NCBI GenBank assembly: GCA_021604765.1
Contig: BQJP01000006.1
Location: 36,841 to 100,840, forward strand
Length of the DNA stretch: 64,000 bases
From: Thermodesulfobacteriota bacterium
GTDB lineage: Bacteria > Desulfobacterota_D > UBA1144 > Nemesobacterales > UBA2774
Direction of reading: 5' to 3'
Of the stretch, positions 42,812 through 51,806 are shown piece after piece (positions within the stretch are counted from its first letter, which is position 1; each line of letters opens with the position of its first letter). The position numbers and the translations under genes are program-made. The notes under the pieces are model-generated. The model was not told the origin of the DNA. It was given only the letters and a program-made list of their open reading frames with translations, and ran no database searches.

Positions 42812-43765
42812 ATGAGCGTTAATAGATCATCTTACATAGCTACAGCAGGAACGCTTTTTATAATTCTTGTTTTATTTGCAGATGTAAAGACATATTCCTG
42901 TGAGCCTGAAGAATATCCACCACCACCCGAAATAATCTGGCCTTTAAATGAAACAGGTTCTATACCTCTAGATACTGCAATAATTGTAAAAGACTTTAAA
43001 TCTCCCTCTAAAAATCCTCAAAAACTAGATATGGAACTAGTAGATAGTGTCGGGAATAGGATTCCCTTTACTACCAAGAGATATCAGTCTAGAAGGTCGG
43101 TCTATAACTATGAAGCGGGATTCCTGTTGATAAAACCCCTACAAAACCTCAGCCCTTCGGAAAACTTCACTTTCACTGTTAAAGCTAAAGAAGGATTTGC
43201 TGAACCAGTCGATGAATTGATTAAATTTAGCACTGGAGATGAAAACACCTTAGTCGCCACACCACAACAAATTGATTTTTCTTATTACTTCAGCGAACCG
43301 GGTTATTACTTGAGTAATTGCCAGACTTCTGCGTGGGATAAAGCCACCTCTCTAATATTTATGAATTCTAAAATTGAGGGTTATCCAGTCATCTTAGTTT
43401 TAGATTCAAATCTGCTAAAGGATATCTCGTTCTTTCACTCTTCAATGAAGAAAAGAAATCTAGCTGTATTATTCTTGCCAAATGAGAAAGGTCTTGATCA
43501 GTGTTTCAATTTAACCGCATACTCTGTTAATGGAGAGAAATTCTTTGAAGAGAAGCTATGTAAGCCAAAGAGGTGTGTTGAAGGCAAATACTTGACCAAA
43601 CAGCAGGCTGAAGAAGAGTATAAAAAACACGGCGCGTTTGGATTTTCTATGATAGAGTTCCCGGTGCCAACAAAAGAAATACCTGCTTATTGCACTCTTT
43701 ATCCACCAACCTGTAAAGACTATTGGTCTTCGATTCCTGACGATAAGTGCAAAGTTTTAAATTAA
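42812..43765 (+). CDS. Secreted protein with N-terminal Ig-like domain, unknown function
   Basis: 317 aa. The signal peptide (SSYIATAGTLFIILVLFADVKT) ends before a Cys-containing EPEEYPPPPEI stretch. Residues of about 35-145 form an Ig-like domain (IIWPLNETGSIPLDTAIIVKDF ... LLIKPLQNLSPSENFTFTVKA), resembling the Big_5 type. The second half has eight or more cysteines (CQTSAW, GLDQCFN, LCKPKRC, AYCTLYPPTCKDYW, DDKCK), suggesting disulfide cross-linking outside the cytosol. No family recognised for that half. It lies 6 nt after the DAO-like gene and overlaps the convergent membrane-protease-like gene by 4 nt. Confidence 0.65.
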   Translation: MSVNRSSYIATAGTLFIILVLFADVKTYSCEPEEYPPPPEIIWPLNETGSIPLDTAIIVKDFKSPSKNPQKLDMELVDSVGNRIPFTTKRYQSRRSVYNYEAGFLLIKPLQNLSPSENFTFTVKAKEGFAEPVDELIKFSTGDENTLVATPQQIDFSYYFSEPGYYLSNCQTSAWDKATSLIFMNSKIEGYPVILVLDSNLLKDISFFHSSMKKRNLAVLFLPNEKGLDQCFNLTAYSVNGEKFFEEKLCKPKRCVEGKYLTKQQAEEEYKKHGAFGFSMIEFPVPTKEIPAYCTLYPPTCKDYWSSIPDDKCKVLN

Positions 43766-44643
43766 AACTTGTAATAGTGCAAGATTGCCATCGGTACCAG
43801 GTTAAGTGTCCAGTGTGCTGGTATAGCATGCCAAATTGAATGGGTCCGAAAAGTGATATACGCGACCAACATACCTCCTGGTAAGGATAGCGCCACTTCC
43901 ACATGATTTGCTCTTCCAAGATGTAGCATATAAAAAACTAGGCCAGACACGACTATAGCAAATAATGATGTCCAGTTTAAACCAAACCAGGCTAGAGCAC
44001 GGTTGTCAGAGTCTATAGTCATAGGTTGAGCAATACCGAGCCATCTCAGAATTCTTTTGCCTCTTGAACCTTCTATCGGTGCCATATATGCGGGATTAGG
44101 AAGTCGTCTATGTGGCAGCATTAAAGCGACAAGAATTCCCAGAATAAGAAAATGCTCCGGGATTTTGTTGAACAATGACAATACGTACATTGTTGTTAAT
44201 CTGTGGGGGTAAGGCGATTCTAACTGTATCCAAAGTCCAAATGGGATAGAGACTATTATTGCTATACTGGTGAGTCTGATACCCAAACTGTTTAACATGC
44301 CTAACCCAAAATCTGTGAGCTTTCGACCTCTTAATAGTATTATGATTACGGGTATTACCATCGAAGAAATAAAGCACAATATATACCAGAGTATCTCAAG
44401 CCTTGTGTATTCGGGCAGGTCCAGAAAGAAATTGTTTATCCACCAGGGACCAATCAATGGCTCATAAATAAAAGTCCATTGATTATAAGGCGGTGGAAGA
44501 AGCTTGGCTAATCGAGCCCAAAAAATGGCGACATATATCGTAATACCCACCAAAATGAGGATAGATACTAGCCACTTATGCTGCGAGCGGTTTTTTGTAA
44601 TATCTATATAATCAGGATTTAGATTATTTGAGTCTCTATTCAT
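43762..44643 (-). CDS. CPBP-like integral membrane protein with degenerate motifs
   Basis: 293 aa, about seven to eight hydrophobic segments. The C-terminal half resembles CPBP (Abi/CaaX-type) intramembrane proteases: an IPEHFLILGIL helix where the family has EExxxR, then FYMLHLGRANHVEVALSLPGGM, and the last motif HSIWHAIPAHWTLN. The key double glutamate is EH rather than EE and the arginine is missing, so activity is doubtful. The cytosolic loop SRGKRILRW is basic. Alternative: a non-enzymatic CPBP relative. Start ATG at 44643. Confidence 0.65.
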   Translation of the reverse strand: MNRDSNNLNPDYIDITKNRSQHKWLVSILILVGITIYVAIFWARLAKLLPPPYNQWTFIYEPLIGPWWINNFFLDLPEYTRLEILWYILCFISSMVIPVIIILLRGRKLTDFGLGMLNSLGIRLTSIAIIVSIPFGLWIQLESPYPHRLTTMYVLSLFNKIPEHFLILGILVALMLPHRRLPNPAYMAPIEGSRGKRILRWLGIAQPMTIDSDNRALAWFGLNWTSLFAIVVSGLVFYMLHLGRANHVEVALSLPGGMLVAYITFRTHSIWHAIPAHWTLNLVPMAILHYYKF

Positions 44644-44737
44644 AATTATCTTTATTTCTGCTTGTGATAAATCATTTGGAAAGTAGACTAATTATGATTA
44701 GCTACTAAATAACTGTCAACGTGAGATAAAAACTAAG

Positions 44738-45196
44738 ATGAAAATAATTGGTCTTGTTGTTTGGATTTTAATCTGTTTTATTCCTGCAATTATCGGATCT
44801 CAATTTGGGCCTGGTGAATGGTATCAAACGTTAACCAAACCTGAGTGGAACCCTCCCAACTGGATATTCGGACCTGTTTGGACACTTCTTTATCTCTTAA
44901 TGGGTATATCTGTATGGATAATCTGGAAAAATTATGGCTTAAAGACTGCTGCAGTACCTATCGCGTTTTTTTTAGTCCAGCTTGTTTTAAATGCTTTATG
45001 GTCTTGGTTTTTCTTCGGGCTGGAGAATGTGGGTTTAGCTTTTGTTGATATAGTTGTACTTTGGACATTGATTTTAATTACATTGATATTGTTTTGGAAG
45101 TTAAATACTTGGTCCGCAGTTTTACTGCTTCCGTATATAGCTTGGGTATCATTTGCAACAGTACTTAACTACAACATTTGGCAATTGAATAAATAG
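44738..45196 (+). CDS. tspO: TspO/MBR-family tryptophan-rich sensory protein
   Basis: 152 aa with five transmembrane helices and many tryptophans. The family signature is intact: GEWYQTLTKPEWNPPNWIFGPVWTLLYLLMGISVW and NALWSWFFFGLENVGLAFVDI. TspO proteins bind porphyrins and cholesterol-like ligands and mediate light- or oxygen-dependent porphyrin handling. Heme synthesis genes lie about 6 kb away and a HugZ-like gene 3 kb away, which agrees with a porphyrin link. It is followed 20 nt later by the LLM oxidoreductase gene. Confidence 0.95.
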   Translation: MKIIGLVVWILICFIPAIIGSQFGPGEWYQTLTKPEWNPPNWIFGPVWTLLYLLMGISVWIIWKNYGLKTAAVPIAFFLVQLVLNALWSWFFFGLENVGLAFVDIVVLWTLILITLILFWKLNTWSAVLLLPYIAWVSFATVLNYNIWQLNK

Positions 45197-45216
45197 CATT
45201 AAGCTAATAAAACATT

Positions 45217-46134
45217 ATGAAATTTGGAATATGTCTCCCAATTCGTTTATCTCTCGAAGCTAAAGACAATGTAGAGATAGCAAAAGCTGCAGAAAATCTA
45301 GGTATTGATTCAATCTGGGTAAGTGACCATGTTGTAATGCCTGAAAAGCACTTGGGATCATTTAGTGAGGTCTTTTATGATCCATTGATGCTGCTTTCGT
45401 ACATAGCAGCTGAAACATCAACTATAGAACTGGGAACAAGCGTAATTATACTTCCTTACCGTAACCCCGTTGTTGTTGCCAAAATGATTGCTACACTCGA
45501 TGTTTTATCAGAGGGGAGAGTGATATTTGGGGTAGGACCAGGATGGATGAAAGAAGAATATGCCGCTCTTTCTGTACCATATGACAAAAGAGGAGCTAGA
45601 ACAAATGAGTACATTCGTGCAATAAAAGAGCTTTGGGTTAATGATGCCCCAAGTTTTGAAGGAGAGTTTTGTAACTTTTCTGATATCAAATTCTATCCCA
45701 AGCCTTTACAAAAACCTCATCCTCAAATATTTATTGCTGGAGCAAGTGATTATGCAATAAAAAGGGCAGTTGAATTAGGGGATGGTTGGCAGCCTACTTG
45801 GGTTAGTCCGGAAGATGTTAAAGATGGGATATGTAAATTAGAAACTATGGCAGGTGAAATAGGAAGAGATTTATCTAATTTTACCTACTCTGTGAGAAAT
45901 AGGCTCCATATAGTTGATGATAATTATGTGGCTAATAACGGTAATGGTTCTCAGAGTGATGATCCGCCTTTCTTACTTCGTGGTACTCCTTCAGATATTG
46001 CGGAATGTATAAAAGATTATGAAGATTTAGGGGTTTCTCATATTGTCTTAGACCCGGCAGTAGAGAATCTTGATGATGTTTTTAGTACAATCGAAATTGT
46101 TTCAAAAGAGATAATTCCTGAAATAAATAGTTGA
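45217..46134 (+). CDS. LLM-class F420-dependent oxidoreductase (TIGR03619-like)
   Basis: 305 aa with a luciferase-like TIM barrel: MKFGICLPIRLSLEAKDNVEIAKAAENLGIDSIWVSDHVVMPE, LGTSVIILPYRNPVVVAKMIATLD, GRVIFGVGPGWMKEEYAAL, and the C-terminal DYEDLGVSHIVLDPA. The pattern is that of F420-using subgroups; F420 use is likely but cannot be proved from the sequence. Substrate unknown. No F420 synthesis genes occur in the window. Confidence 0.85.
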   Translation: MKFGICLPIRLSLEAKDNVEIAKAAENLGIDSIWVSDHVVMPEKHLGSFSEVFYDPLMLLSYIAAETSTIELGTSVIILPYRNPVVVAKMIATLDVLSEGRVIFGVGPGWMKEEYAALSVPYDKRGARTNEYIRAIKELWVNDAPSFEGEFCNFSDIKFYPKPLQKPHPQIFIAGASDYAIKRAVELGDGWQPTWVSPEDVKDGICKLETMAGEIGRDLSNFTYSVRNRLHIVDDNYVANNGNGSQSDDPPFLLRGTPSDIAECIKDYEDLGVSHIVLDPAVENLDDVFSTIEIVSKEIIPEINS

Positions 46135-46137
46135 AGA

Positions 46138-46605
46138 CTATTTTCTTTTTTCTAGGAAGGGCTTACCTTGACCTTGTTTGCCTTGACCTATTGGTTTACT
46201 TGGATTTTCAATCTCTTGTTGCATAACGTTGTCCAGTATGCTCACCCAGTAACGCCACCAATATGAGTTTTCCCTGTGTTTGCTTTTTTCCGTGTCTGCA
46301 TAGGAAATTACCTGATGTATAGTGCCGTGATATAATCCGAGCTTACTTGCGGCATCTTTGGTCTCTTCGGGGTCAATAGGGATTTTATCAAGTTGTGCAT
46401 CTATTAGAGTTTTTATTTCGTCTACATACTTGGACATGTCATTAGATAGCTGCTTTATGTGTTCACCTGCTGGGGTTATATCTCCCTCAAGTTTTTCTGA
46501 ATCGTTGTTCATTAGATCCACAAAATCAAGTAGGTTATCTAAATTCCGTCTTGCCTTAGCTGCATGTTTTGAAAGTTCGGTTAATTCTTTTGGGCTAAGC
46601 TCCAT
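46138..46605 (-). CDS. Hypothetical helical protein (155 aa)
   Basis: The protein is almost all alpha-helical and charged (MELSPKELTELSKHAAKARRNLDNLLDFVDLMNNDSEKLEGD), with a coiled-coil-like central region (IKQLSNDMSKYVDEIKTLIDAQLDK) and a basic Gly/Gln-rich tail (GQGKQGQGKPFLEKRK). No signal peptide. GGAGAC-like sequence precedes the ATG. No family recognised. It lies just upstream in the minus-strand direction of nothing else, ending 3 nt from the convergent LLM gene. Confidence 0.6.
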   Translation of the reverse strand: MELSPKELTELSKHAAKARRNLDNLLDFVDLMNNDSEKLEGDITPAGEHIKQLSNDMSKYVDEIKTLIDAQLDKIPIDPEETKDAASKLGLYHGTIHQVISYADTEKSKHRENSYWWRYWVSILDNVMQQEIENPSKPIGQGKQGQGKPFLEKRK

Positions 46606-46667
46606 TTGTTGTCTCCTTAATATTTCTAATAAAATAAGAATATCATTTAAAATGATAAATCATAGCT

Positions 46668-47345
46668 TCAAGAAATTAAAGTCATGAGAGTTTCATCCGC
46701 AAGTGCAATTTGCTTAAAAGATGAATCTATCATTATAGCTTTGTCTAAATCCAACTTAGCTTTTTCTAGGTCATTCAAGTATAAAAACAACCCTGCTCGA
46801 TTGAAATATGCTTCTGCATAATTAGGGTTTAACTCTATCGCTTTATTGTAGGCTTCAATCGCATTTTTTGGTTTTTCCAGATTGTGAAGTGATACAGCTT
46901 TATTAAACCAGGCTTCCAAATAATTCTCTTCAATTTCAATTGCTTTTTCATAGGCTTCAATCGCCTCTAAATCTCTTCCAAGACTGCTAAGAGAAGCTCC
47001 TTTATTGCACCAGGCTATTGCAAATGATGGCCTTAATTCTAGTGCCTTTTCTGTACATTCAAGCGCTTCTTCAGGTCTGCCAGCTCTACCTAGCGCGGAT
47101 GCCTTATTACTCCATGCTTCCGCATAATCTGGCTGTATCTCTATGGCTTTTTCATAGGACTCAATCTCATCTTGCAGATGTCCCATAACGGAGTAAGTAA
47201 TAGCTTTGTTATACCAGGCCTGAGCGAAATCTGGTTTTAGCGCAATAGCTTTATCAAGTGATTCGATAGTCTGCTTAAAATCACCTTTGTAGTAGTACTC
47301 TGTAGCTTCCAATACAAAATCTTCGGGTTTAATTTCTTGATTCAT
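46668..47345 (-). CDS. Tetratricopeptide-repeat protein
   Basis: 225 aa built of about six TPR units (AWYNKAITYSVMGHLQDEIESYEKAIEIQPDYA and similar, each 34 residues with the W/Y-N-K and A-I-E-L/I-x-P positions). No signal peptide, so it is probably cytosolic and acts as a binding scaffold. Its start overlaps the last base of the DUF1460 gene stop (shared position 47345), so the two are cotranscribed. Confidence 0.9.
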   Translation of the reverse strand: MNQEIKPEDFVLEATEYYYKGDFKQTIESLDKAIALKPDFAQAWYNKAITYSVMGHLQDEIESYEKAIEIQPDYAEAWSNKASALGRAGRPEEALECTEKALELRPSFAIAWCNKGASLSSLGRDLEAIEAYEKAIEIEENYLEAWFNKAVSLHNLEKPKNAIEAYNKAIELNPNYAEAYFNRAGLFLYLNDLEKAKLDLDKAIMIDSSFKQIALADETLMTLIS

Positions 47346-48151
47346 TATTGTGGCCTATAAACAACTATACCAGGAACGTTTTTTGTATATTTCTTGAAGT
47401 CTTCGTCAACTATTTTTTGGTTGCTTTTTTTAGATGATGCATGTCTTAAAAAAACTCCATCATCTTGCTTTATAACAATTCCAGTGTGGGTTACATCCAG
47501 TCCATCAATCTCTGTATACATTCCGATATAGTCTCCTGTTCGAAGTTTTGAAATAAGTTCATCGTCAATAGCGGATGACGGTATATAGTAAAATTTTCTT
47601 GGAACAACACGTATACCGGGAAGAAAAGTAGAACCATCGCTCTTTAAATTAAGACTTTTTTCTACAGCCACAGCATTATTGCCGCCAATTTCATAAGTGA
47701 TATCGGTAACATTGTCATTATTTCTTATTGGCCAGTCTGAGAAAAAGTGATTTCGATTCTGAAATGATACTTTTCCGTTTTTATACCTAATATCTTTCAG
47801 GTTCGGATCAAATTCATCCAATGTTGCTGATAACCTTAGCGCTTCAACGTAATCAATATAAGTAAAACAGTCCATACTTTTTAAATCTACTGTGAATACT
47901 TCGGGTGTATTAATATCTCCTGTCAGTGTGTTTGCTCCATAAGGAGTGCCTAGAAACTGTTCTGAGAAGAAATCTATTTGCTCTGGAGTGGTTTTTGGTT
48001 TATTTGCTATGATTTCTTGTAATTTGACCTGGTTCCACTTGCCCAATTTTATTATTTCAGTTTTTTCTCCTGAGCTAGCGATTTTTGGTGTAACAAAGAT
48101 TATTAGCAGGACTAAGCTAAGTAATACTTTCGTGAAGCTATGATATTTCAT
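47345..48151 (-). CDS. DUF1460 family (N-acetylmuramoyl-L-alanine amidase-like) exported protein
   Basis: 268 aa with a signal peptide (FTKVLLSLVLLIIFVTPKIASS). NlpC/P60-like features of DUF1460 are visible: FLGTPYGANTL, the catalytic Cys segment MDCFTYIDYVEAL, the catalytic His in THTGIVI and a final polar segment LRHASSKKSNQKIVDED. Such enzymes cleave peptidoglycan amide bonds. The enzyme should act in the periplasm. It precedes the TPR gene with a one-base overlap. Confidence 0.85.
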   Translation of the reverse strand: MKYHSFTKVLLSLVLLIIFVTPKIASSGEKTEIIKLGKWNQVKLQEIIANKPKTTPEQIDFFSEQFLGTPYGANTLTGDINTPEVFTVDLKSMDCFTYIDYVEALRLSATLDEFDPNLKDIRYKNGKVSFQNRNHFFSDWPIRNNDNVTDITYEIGGNNAVAVEKSLNLKSDGSTFLPGIRVVPRKFYYIPSSAIDDELISKLRTGDYIGMYTEIDGLDVTHTGIVIKQDDGVFLRHASSKKSNQKIVDEDFKKYTKNVPGIVVYRPQ

Positions 48152-48233
48152 AAATCAAAGTTTACCTTAAGCCTTAGTTTTTACACGAATTCAGGTTTTT
48201 TCTGAGCTTATTTGAGATTTTGAGGGTTTTTTA

Positions 48234-49454
48234 CTAGTCAAATATTTCATCTAACCAATCTAATGCAACTGCTGCAGCGTATGAAGGATTTCCAACCTGA
48301 CAATGGGTGTCAGCACCCTCAAGCTCAGTAAATTGATGTTTAGTTACCGGTCCAGAAACTTTGTCTATAAACTCATCGAACTGTTTTTCTGGTTCTCCGC
48401 CTTCTCCCGACCCAACGAGCGTAAGACAAGGACATTTAATATTAGCTATTGCATCACCTACTACGAATTCTTTTAGATAGATAAATGTGTCTTTAAATGT
48501 GGATTGTCCGAAACGAATAATAAGGTTTTCAGATCTCGATTTCTCCTCGGCGGTCATAATGCCTTCAGGGATTTCAGGCAAATCTTCGAGGGTGAAATTT
48601 TGATCATCAGGTGCCTCAGCAGGGTCAAATCCGGCAAATGCCGCTAGGTAATCATGAAGGTTAATTATCGGAGAATTCGCTATGAGAGCTTTTATTCTGG
48701 GTTCATGCGCAGTAGCACGGGTTGCAAAGTATCCGCCCAGGCTAATTCCCATAAGCGCTAATTTATCTATATCGACCTCTGGGCGGTCTTGTATGAAATC
48801 AATTACTGTTTTTGTCGGATTTTCAAAATCAGGTTCAAACTGTGTTCCAGAATAAAATCTAAATACATCCATTTGCCCCGGTCCTGCAAAGAGTACTACG
48901 TTGTAACCCCTTTCAAGCGCCGCGTATCCTCTCATGAAATATTCTTCTTCGAGTGTGCCGTCGTAACCACTAACGATCAGAAGAGTTTTTCTCTTTTGTT
49001 CATGAGGGCTTGGCGACATGAAGTAAACAGGAATATCTATACTCTTATATGTTAGGAGATGTTCTTCAAATGTATGCCATAAATTATCCATGGCATCTCT
49101 AAAACAATTACGAGCTTGCATACCTAATTTTTGATGATTTGGATCGTGACAGCTTGTGTAATACTCTGCAGCTCTGAAAGAATTACAAGCTTTAAAAAAC
49201 TGGTCTCTCGCACTTGTGGTATGTCCCTTTGAAGCTCTTTTATGAGCATCTTTCTGCTGCCATTGGGCGAGTTTGGTATATTCTTCAACCCAACTTTTAG
49301 GGTCTCCGTCCTTAATCCTATTAACTAAAGATAGACATTCTCCAACAGATGCAGCTCCAAATGAAGAAGATCCCATTTGACGTAGCAGCTGAAAGTCCAT
49401 TTCCTCATCACTAAATCCCTTTACTCTCGTTTTTCCGCGTTTTATCTCTGACAT
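48234..49454 (-). CDS. Alpha/beta hydrolase (FrsA / pseudooxynicotine-hydrolase-like)
   Basis: The ATG at 49454 is chosen because GAGGAG lies 7-8 nt upstream and it begins MSEIKRGKTRVKGFSDEEMDF; the track start at 49520 adds 22 residues. The resulting 406-aa protein has an N-terminal helical region of about 130 residues (WQQKDAHKRASKGHTTSARDQFFKACN) and a C-terminal alpha/beta hydrolase fold. The nucleophile elbow is GISLGGYFATRA, the oxyanion region LLIVSGYDGTLEEEYF, and the final His lies in GADTHCQVGN. Similar enzymes cleave C-C or ester bonds. Substrate unknown; likely cytosolic. Confidence 0.85.
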   Translation of the reverse strand: MSEIKRGKTRVKGFSDEEMDFQLLRQMGSSSFGAASVGECLSLVNRIKDGDPKSWVEEYTKLAQWQQKDAHKRASKGHTTSARDQFFKACNSFRAAEYYTSCHDPNHQKLGMQARNCFRDAMDNLWHTFEEHLLTYKSIDIPVYFMSPSPHEQKRKTLLIVSGYDGTLEEEYFMRGYAALERGYNVVLFAGPGQMDVFRFYSGTQFEPDFENPTKTVIDFIQDRPEVDIDKLALMGISLGGYFATRATAHEPRIKALIANSPIINLHDYLAAFAGFDPAEAPDDQNFTLEDLPEIPEGIMTAEEKSRSENLIIRFGQSTFKDTFIYLKEFVVGDAIANIKCPCLTLVGSGEGGEPEKQFDEFIDKVSGPVTKHQFTELEGADTHCQVGNPSYAAAVALDWLDEIFD

Positions 49455-49593
49455 GTGGGACTCCTCATGCTCTATGCCTGAATTACTTATCCATTTTACA
49501 CCGAAATCGGTTTCTATCAATAAAAAGAATTAGTTTTACTGTCTATGGTTTATACTTCTTATAATGTAATATTTATTTTAGGGGAAAATGACA

Positions 49594-49938
49594 ATGGGAA
49601 TGAAAGAATTTCTTGATTCGCTTAGTGATAGACTTCACTCAAGCTCGGGAGTAAAAACAGTATACGGAGAACCTCTGGAAACACAGGAAAAAACTATTAT
49701 TCCGGTTGCAAAAGTGGCTTATGGGTTTGGCGGTGGTTACGGAGACTGTAAAGACGATAAAAATGAAGAACGTAACTGTGAAGGTGGTGGAGCTGGAGGA
49801 GGATTTGCTGCTAAGCCTGTGGGTATAATCGAGGTTACAAAAGAAGAAACCCGCTTTATTCCTCTTAGTGGGAAGAAGAAACTGGTCGGAATGCTTGCAT
49901 TGGGGTTTGTTCTAGGATTTATAATTGGAAGGAGATAA
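49594..49938 (+). CDS. GerW/YtfJ-family protein with C-terminal membrane helix
   Basis: The ATG at 49594 is best placed, 9 nt after AGGGG; the ATG at 49588 is too close. About 114 aa. The family core is intact: SGVKTVYGEPLETQEKTIIPVAKVAYGFGGGYG and GGGAGGGFAAKPVGIIEVTKEETRFIPL. A C-terminal helix follows (LVGMLALGFVLGFIIGRR). In Bacillus, YtfJ/GerW is a spore protein; homologues in non-sporulating diderms have no known role. The insert between the two motifs carries acidic/cysteine residues (GDCKDDKNEERNCEG). Convergent with yjbQ, 11 nt apart. Confidence 0.88.
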   Translation: MGMKEFLDSLSDRLHSSSGVKTVYGEPLETQEKTIIPVAKVAYGFGGGYGDCKDDKNEERNCEGGGAGGGFAAKPVGIIEVTKEETRFIPLSGKKKLVGMLALGFVLGFIIGRR

Positions 49939-49949
49939 ATTCTCTTCTT

Positions 49950-50381
49950 TTAATAATCCATTTCTCCGTAGATAGTTACAATGATTTTCCGTGAACCGCC
50001 GTGGTTACGGTGTTCGCAAAGATAAATTCCCTGCCAGACTCCGACATTAAAACCACCATCTTTTATTGGTATTGATATAGAGCTTCCAAGTAGTGACGCT
50101 TTAATATGAGCAGGCATATCATCAGGTCCTTCAAGAGTGTGGACGTAGTAAGGGGCATTCTCAGGTACATATTTATTAAAATGACTTTCGAAATCGATTC
50201 TTACATCGGGATCAGCATTTTCATTAAGCGTTAGTGATGCGGAAGTGTGACATATAAAAATATGAGCTATGCCAATGGCATATTCTTTTAATTCAGGTAA
50301 TTGTTCCAAAATCTCACTTGTAACAAGATGAAACCCACGAGGTTTTGGAGTTAGATTTATTTCTTTTTGTATCCAGTTCAT
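49950..50381 (-). CDS. yjbQ: YjbQ family (UPF0047) protein
   Basis: 143 aa matching UPF0047 throughout: GFHLVTSEILEQLPEL, HIFICHTSASLTLNENADPDVRIDFE, GPDDMPAHIKASLLGSSISIPI and GVWQGIYLCEHRNHGGSRKIIVTIYG. The conserved His/Glu/Asp cluster is complete. E. coli YjbQ has weak secondary thiamin-phosphate synthase activity; the physiological role is unclear. It is the last gene of a run starting with hemDE on the same strand, 4 nt from the SRPBCC gene. Confidence 0.93.
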   Translation of the reverse strand: MNWIQKEINLTPKPRGFHLVTSEILEQLPELKEYAIGIAHIFICHTSASLTLNENADPDVRIDFESHFNKYVPENAPYYVHTLEGPDDMPAHIKASLLGSSISIPIKDGGFNVGVWQGIYLCEHRNHGGSRKIIVTIYGEMDY

Positions 50382-50385
50382 TTTG

Positions 50386-50856
50386 TTATTCTTCTATAAC
50401 TCTGGTTTGAAGCCTCTTCGCTAAACTCTCTGCACCCCAGCTCATAACAACTCTGTGATTCCATTCAAATAGTGGTTTAGCAATAGGAGCCAAAATGTTC
50501 ATCCAGGCTTTAGTTGTATTTACTAGCCAATCATATCTGGCGATTGTATCTGAACCATTTTCCTCAAGCCTCCAAATGCCTTTGCCGTCTAGTTCTCCTT
50601 TGGCAATTCCTTCAAGATAATTCATCGGCTCAACCTTGACTGTTTCTATATCAAAAATAAGCTTGTAGGGAAGCTTTGTCTTCCAAGTATATCTGCGAAT
50701 ACTTCCCACTCCTAAGTCATCTCCTTCCTTTAATTCTTCAACTCCTATGACTCCTTTCCACCAGTCCGGCCAATATTCAGTGTGGTATATCTCGTTCCAG
50801 ACTTTCTCAATTGGAGCTTCAATCCTCCAGATTGTAACAAACTCATAAGATGCCAT
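50386..50856 (-). CDS. SRPBCC (START-like) family protein
   Basis: 156 aa with a helix-grip ligand-binding fold: FVTIWRIEAPIEKVWNEIYHTEYWPDWWKGV, the VGSIRRYTWKTKLPYKLIFDIETVKVEP strand pair and the long C-terminal helix IAKPLFEWNHRVVMSWGAESLAKRL. Members of this family bind hydrophobic ligands or act as cyclases/aromatases. Location 10 nt after hemH suggests a heme- or tetrapyrrole-associated ligand, but this is inference only. Confidence 0.82.
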   Translation of the reverse strand: MASYEFVTIWRIEAPIEKVWNEIYHTEYWPDWWKGVIGVEELKEGDDLGVGSIRRYTWKTKLPYKLIFDIETVKVEPMNYLEGIAKGELDGKGIWRLEENGSDTIARYDWLVNTTKAWMNILAPIAKPLFEWNHRVVMSWGAESLAKRLQTRVIEE

Positions 50857-50866
50857 GCCTAGCTTC

Positions 50867-51790
50867 CTATTCCATCATTTTTAATACAACATCAGCCATT
50901 GCTTTAATAAATTTAGGATCGTCATTTACTGTCTTTGCTCTGAGTAGTTTTATCCCGACCTCGTCTGATGTCTCTTGAGCCTCAACTCCTATATCAAATA
51001 GAACCTCAATGTGATCGCAGATAAATCCTATAGGTTGAGCAATAACATTTTTAACTCCTTCTTTTGCTATCTCTTCAATTACATCGCATACATCGGGTTC
51101 AAGCCATGGGTCTGTTGGTCTGCCGCTACGGCTTTGATAAACCAGCCGCCAGTTATCATAATTTAGTCGTTCAGCTATCAATCTTGCAGTGGTTTTAAGT
51201 TGTTGTACATAGGGAGAAGCTTCTGCCATAGGAACAGGAATACTGTGAGCAGTGAATAGAATCATTGTCTCAGGATATTCTTCTTCAGGTATTTGATCGA
51301 GACAGTCCTGAACACGGTCTGCAGAGTCTTCAATAAATAGAGGGTGATCAAATAGTGGAGGGGAGTAATCAAAATCCATCTCAATACCTAACTCTGTGAG
51401 CGCTTCTTGTACATCCCTCTGGTATCTTTCCCAGCTTGCGTCTGATTGATGAGCGGCCATTATCATTCCAATAATATTTTTATGACCATTATCCGACATC
51501 TCCTTTATAGTATCCGGAGTGAGCGGATGCCAATTTCTCATTCCCACATAAACTGGAATATCATGACCATATTCCGCTAATTTATTATGAAGCCCATTAC
51601 CCTGTTTGTATGTGTATTCGTTCAGTGGAGATTTGCCTCCAAAAAGCTCATAATGGTGAGCAACTTCCTCTAGACGGTCAGGCGGTATGGGACGACCTTT
51701 GGCTACATTCTGTAAAAAAGGGCGTATATCTTCGATTTTCTCAGGGGCTCCGTACCCTATCATCAATATAGCATCATAGTTCTTAGACAT
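50867..51790 (-). CDS. hemH: Ferrochelatase
   Basis: 307 aa, about normal for bacterial ferrochelatase. Recognisable parts are ILMIGYGAPEKIEDIRPFLQNVAKGRPIP, HHYELFGGKSPLNE, the metal-binding catalytic His in LFTAHSIPVPMAEASPYVQQL and the Glu of GFICDHIEVLFDIGVEA. It inserts Fe2+ into porphyrin in the last step of protoheme synthesis. It lies 16 nt after the hemDE fusion gene and is surely cotranscribed with it. Confidence 0.95.
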   Translation of the reverse strand: MSKNYDAILMIGYGAPEKIEDIRPFLQNVAKGRPIPPDRLEEVAHHYELFGGKSPLNEYTYKQGNGLHNKLAEYGHDIPVYVGMRNWHPLTPDTIKEMSDNGHKNIIGMIMAAHQSDASWERYQRDVQEALTELGIEMDFDYSPPLFDHPLFIEDSADRVQDCLDQIPEEEYPETMILFTAHSIPVPMAEASPYVQQLKTTARLIAERLNYDNWRLVYQSRSGRPTDPWLEPDVCDVIEEIAKEGVKNVIAQPIGFICDHIEVLFDIGVEAQETSDEVGIKLLRAKTVNDDPKFIKAMADVVLKMME

Positions 51791-51806
51791 ATAAATCTCC
51801 TGAATT

